Source of the DNA: Candidatus Moduliflexus flocculans
GTDB lineage: Bacteria; Moduliflexota; Moduliflexia; Moduliflexales; Moduliflexaceae
DNA: 64,000 nucleotides
Reading direction: 5' to 3'
Assembly (NCBI GenBank): GCA_000739515.1
Contig: DF820456.1
Location: 778,121 to 842,120 of the forward strand
Made by a program: the position numbers and the translations under genes
The notes under the pieces: generated by a model
Databases searched by the model: none
What the model saw: only the letters and a program-made list of their open reading frames with translations
Told to the model about the DNA's origin: nothing
In this document: piece after piece, positions 61,973 to 64,000 of the stretch
How the letters are laid out: the number at the start of each line of letters is the position of its first letter
Position numbering within the stretch: position 1 is the first letter of the stretch

Positions 61973-64000
61973 TTACGAATAACCAATTTTCGGCCACGTA
62001 AAACTAAATGAACTTCCTTTGCCGACCTCTGACTTCACCCAGACTCGCCCGCCCGCGCTTTCCACAATTTTTTTGACGAGCGCTAAGCCAATGCCGGTGC
62101 TATGCGCAGCATCATCGCGCGGGTCTAACATTTGAAACAGCTTAAAAATTTTCGCGTGATATTTGGGATCAATTCCCGGCCCATTGTCTGTAATACAGAA
62201 AGTCCATTGCGCCGAATCTTCCTGGATGGCAATGCGTATATGACTGCCGGGCTGCGGATTGAACTGGATCGCGTTTCGCAGCAGATGATAAAAAATTTTT
62301 CGAACTCGGCGCGCCTCACCGGGAATCGTTGGCAAATTTTCTGGAAATTCGATCTGAATATCGGCAGGCTGCGCAAGCTCTCGGAGGACGCGGGGGAGAA
62401 CATGATTCAAGTCAATCGGGACGATTTGGGTGGCTGGTTGCGCGAGGCTGGCGTATTCCACTACGCCATTCAGCAGAGTATCGAGGCGTGTCACGCGCTG
62501 GATCAAATCTTCTGCCAATTCTCGTCCATGTTCATCGAACGCGGCGGCATAATCCTGCACTAACCATGTCGCAATACGGCTGATGCCATACAGTGGGGTT
62601 TTGAGATCATGCGACGCCGCCGAGACGAAATTTTGTAGATCGCGGTTCATCGCTTCCAATTCTGCCGTTCGCTGCTGGACACGCGCTTCTAATGTCTGAT
62701 TTAATTGCTGAATTTCATGCTCGGTTAATTTGCGGGCGGTCACGTCATGCGCTGCGGCGTAAATCATCTTTCCGGCGGGCGCGGAACGCCATTCAATCCA
62801 ACGATAGCTCCCATCTTTACAGCGATAACGATTGGTAAAGTTCAAGACCTTCTGCTGAGAGGATAAGTTGGAAATCGCCTCAATGGTCGTCCCGAGGTCA
62901 TCGGGATGGACGAAATCGAGAAATTTTTTCGCGAAAAGTTCTTCGCGAGAATAGCCTAATGTTGTCTCCCAGGCGACATTCAATTTTCGAAAATAGCCAT
63001 CAGTATCAGCAATGCACAACAAATCCAATGCTAAATTAAAAAAATGATCGAGTTCCTCGGTTTTTTGCCGGAGCAAGGCTTCGGCCTGCTTGAGTTCAGT
63101 AATGTTGCGATGAATAAACAGAGCCGACTCAACCATCCCCTGCGCATCGAATTCCGGAACCCCGCGCGAGAGATATTGCTTGATTCCCGTCGGGCTTGGC
63201 GCTTCGAGTTCGAACACAATGTCGTGGCTGGACTCGAATACTTGCCGGATGATCTGTTCCGACCAATCTGCACGTTCAGACGAATACCCCAATTCACGAT
63301 GCGTTTTGCCGATGACGTATTCCGGCGGCTTTCCAAATTCGTTCATGACCGCTGGATTCACATATAGATGCCGATACTGCCGGTCAAACCGCGCAATCAC
63401 GTCCGGAGTATGTTCCACTAACGTTTGATACTCTTGTTTCTGCCGGCGCAATGTTTCTTCATGGCGTTCGCGATCAATCGCCGCCGCTAAAATATTCGCC
63501 ACCGATTGGAGAAAATAGGTATCGTGGATGGCGAATATCCTTTGCTGTGTCGTATGAGCGCCTAACACGCCGAAGGGGTGGGTCAATTCTCCGATGATGA
63601 CGCTCATCCCGCTCACGACGCGATGATCATGCCAGAGTTGCTGATCGTGAAATCGGCGTTCCACGCGAAGGTCTTCAACAATCACAGGCTCTTGTGAGAG
63701 TAAGGTATAACCAGCCAGCGTCTCACATCCAGCGCTTACAATGGCATGACCAACAAGGCCGTCGCGCCAGCCAACGCCAGCCCGCAATTGGAGTGTGGTG
63801 CGGTCTGGCAGAAGCTCTAACGCCGCGCTGTATTCCACGTCAAGAACGCGGGCGACAAGCGCGACCGCCTCGTCGAATAATTCATGGAGCGACAGGCCAG
63901 TTAACGCACGCTGCCCCAAATTGGCAACAGCAGCTTGTTGGTGCATGCGCGTCTGGATTTCCATTTCTGCCTGTTTGCGTTCGGTGACGTCATCATAGAT
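61973..64000 (-). CDS. GAF-PAS sensor histidine kinase, partial at window edge
   Basis: At least 675 residues. The frame is open to the end of the window and reads IYDDVTERKQAE before MEIQTR, the end of another PAS domain, so the N-terminus lies beyond 64000 and the methionine at 63964 is internal. Then come a GAF domain (about 30-180 from that point), two PAS domains (185-305, 305-425), the HisKA box AASHDLKTPLYGISRI and an HATPase (NAIQFN, DNGPGIDP, STGIGLALVKKIVE). The last 30 codons are almost identical in DNA to the kinase at 55486, pointing to gene conversion. Confidence 0.9.
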   Translation of the reverse strand: MYDDVTERKQAEMEIQTRMHQQAAVANLGQRALTGLSLHELFDEAVALVARVLDVEYSAALELLPDRTTLQLRAGVGWRDGLVGHAIVSAGCETLAGYTLLSQEPVIVEDLRVERRFHDQQLWHDHRVVSGMSVIIGELTHPFGVLGAHTTQQRIFAIHDTYFLQSVANILAAAIDRERHEETLRRQKQEYQTLVEHTPDVIARFDRQYRHLYVNPAVMNEFGKPPEYVIGKTHRELGYSSERADWSEQIIRQVFESSHDIVFELEAPSPTGIKQYLSRGVPEFDAQGMVESALFIHRNITELKQAEALLRQKTEELDHFFNLALDLLCIADTDGYFRKLNVAWETTLGYSREELFAKKFLDFVHPDDLGTTIEAISNLSSQQKVLNFTNRYRCKDGSYRWIEWRSAPAGKMIYAAAHDVTARKLTEHEIQQLNQTLEARVQQRTAELEAMNRDLQNFVSAASHDLKTPLYGISRIATWLVQDYAAAFDEHGRELAEDLIQRVTRLDTLLNGVVEYASLAQPATQIVPIDLNHVLPRVLRELAQPADIQIEFPENLPTIPGEARRVRKIFYHLLRNAIQFNPQPGSHIRIAIQEDSAQWTFCITDNGPGIDPKYHAKIFKLFQMLDPRDDAAHSTGIGLALVKKIVESAGGRVWVKSEVGKGSSFSFTWPKIGYS

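Noticed and set aside
63694-63998. Plus-strand frames at the window end
   Set aside because: Antisense to an intact GAF-PAS kinase that remains open to the window edge.

Overview
The window reads as ordinary chromosomal DNA of a Gram-negative (diderm), uncultured-type bacterium of middling GC. Outer-membrane barrel proteins ending in Phe, several Cys lipoproteins, a PEP-CTERM surface protein, a Na+-translocating NQR cluster and many PAS-type sensor kinases support this. The intergenic spaces are packed with palindromic repeats, a style seen in environmental lineages. I cannot name the species. A candidate-phylum filamentous or gliding bacterium of the KSB3/Modulibacteria type would fit, but that is only a low-confidence impression. 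I saw no tRNA, rRNA, CRISPR array, transposase or phage gene.

Layout. 60-5652 (-): a pyridoxamine-phosphate-oxidase-like protein, pyruvate dehydrogenase E1 alpha, E1 beta and E2, then a large protein with an HPr-like domain. 5878-9247 (-): a small membrane protein, a chemotaxis receptor and a YkvA-type protein. 9393-15102 (-): nqrBCDEF without nqrA, interrupted between nqrC and nqrD by a DUF104/PIN toxin-antitoxin pair. 15365-25658: mostly housekeeping genes (dihydrouridine synthase, TetR plus an anchored partner, three overlapping STAS genes, Gfo/Idh/MocA oxidoreductase, LysM protein, RlmI, RidA, Dtd, MBL hydrolase, MTAN-like nucleosidase). 25987-26953: a sigma-54 promoter, a c-di-GMP-I riboswitch and a PEP-CTERM protein. 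27441-30655: a sensor kinase and a TPR protein. 30720-34782 (-): queG and two tandemly duplicated porins, with a broken queG fragment between them.

35839-38947 (+): three DUF2846-type lipoproteins, the first carrying a caspase-like domain whose catalytic His and Cys are replaced. 39252-43498: a small membrane protein, a patatin phospholipase and a double-Cache sensor kinase with a kinase relic just upstream. 44118-47777 (-): an ABC importer whose binding protein appears circularly permuted. 48867-55414 (+): a reductive pyrimidine degradation operon (PreA, dihydropyrimidinase, Fe-alcohol dehydrogenase, class III aminotransferase, Zn carbamoylase), divergent from the importer and probably its functional partner. 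55486-64000 (-): closely related PAS kinases together with a MEDS protein and a periplasmic binding protein; the last kinase runs off the window.

The most notable items are the sigma-54/riboswitch/PEP-CTERM unit, the pseudo-caspase lipoprotein array, the permuted binding protein, the toxin-antitoxin pair inside the nqr operon, the porin/queG tandem duplication, and an unexplained multi-hairpin element at 23938-24115. Start codons were re-chosen from visible ribosome binding sites and often differ from the longest reading frame.
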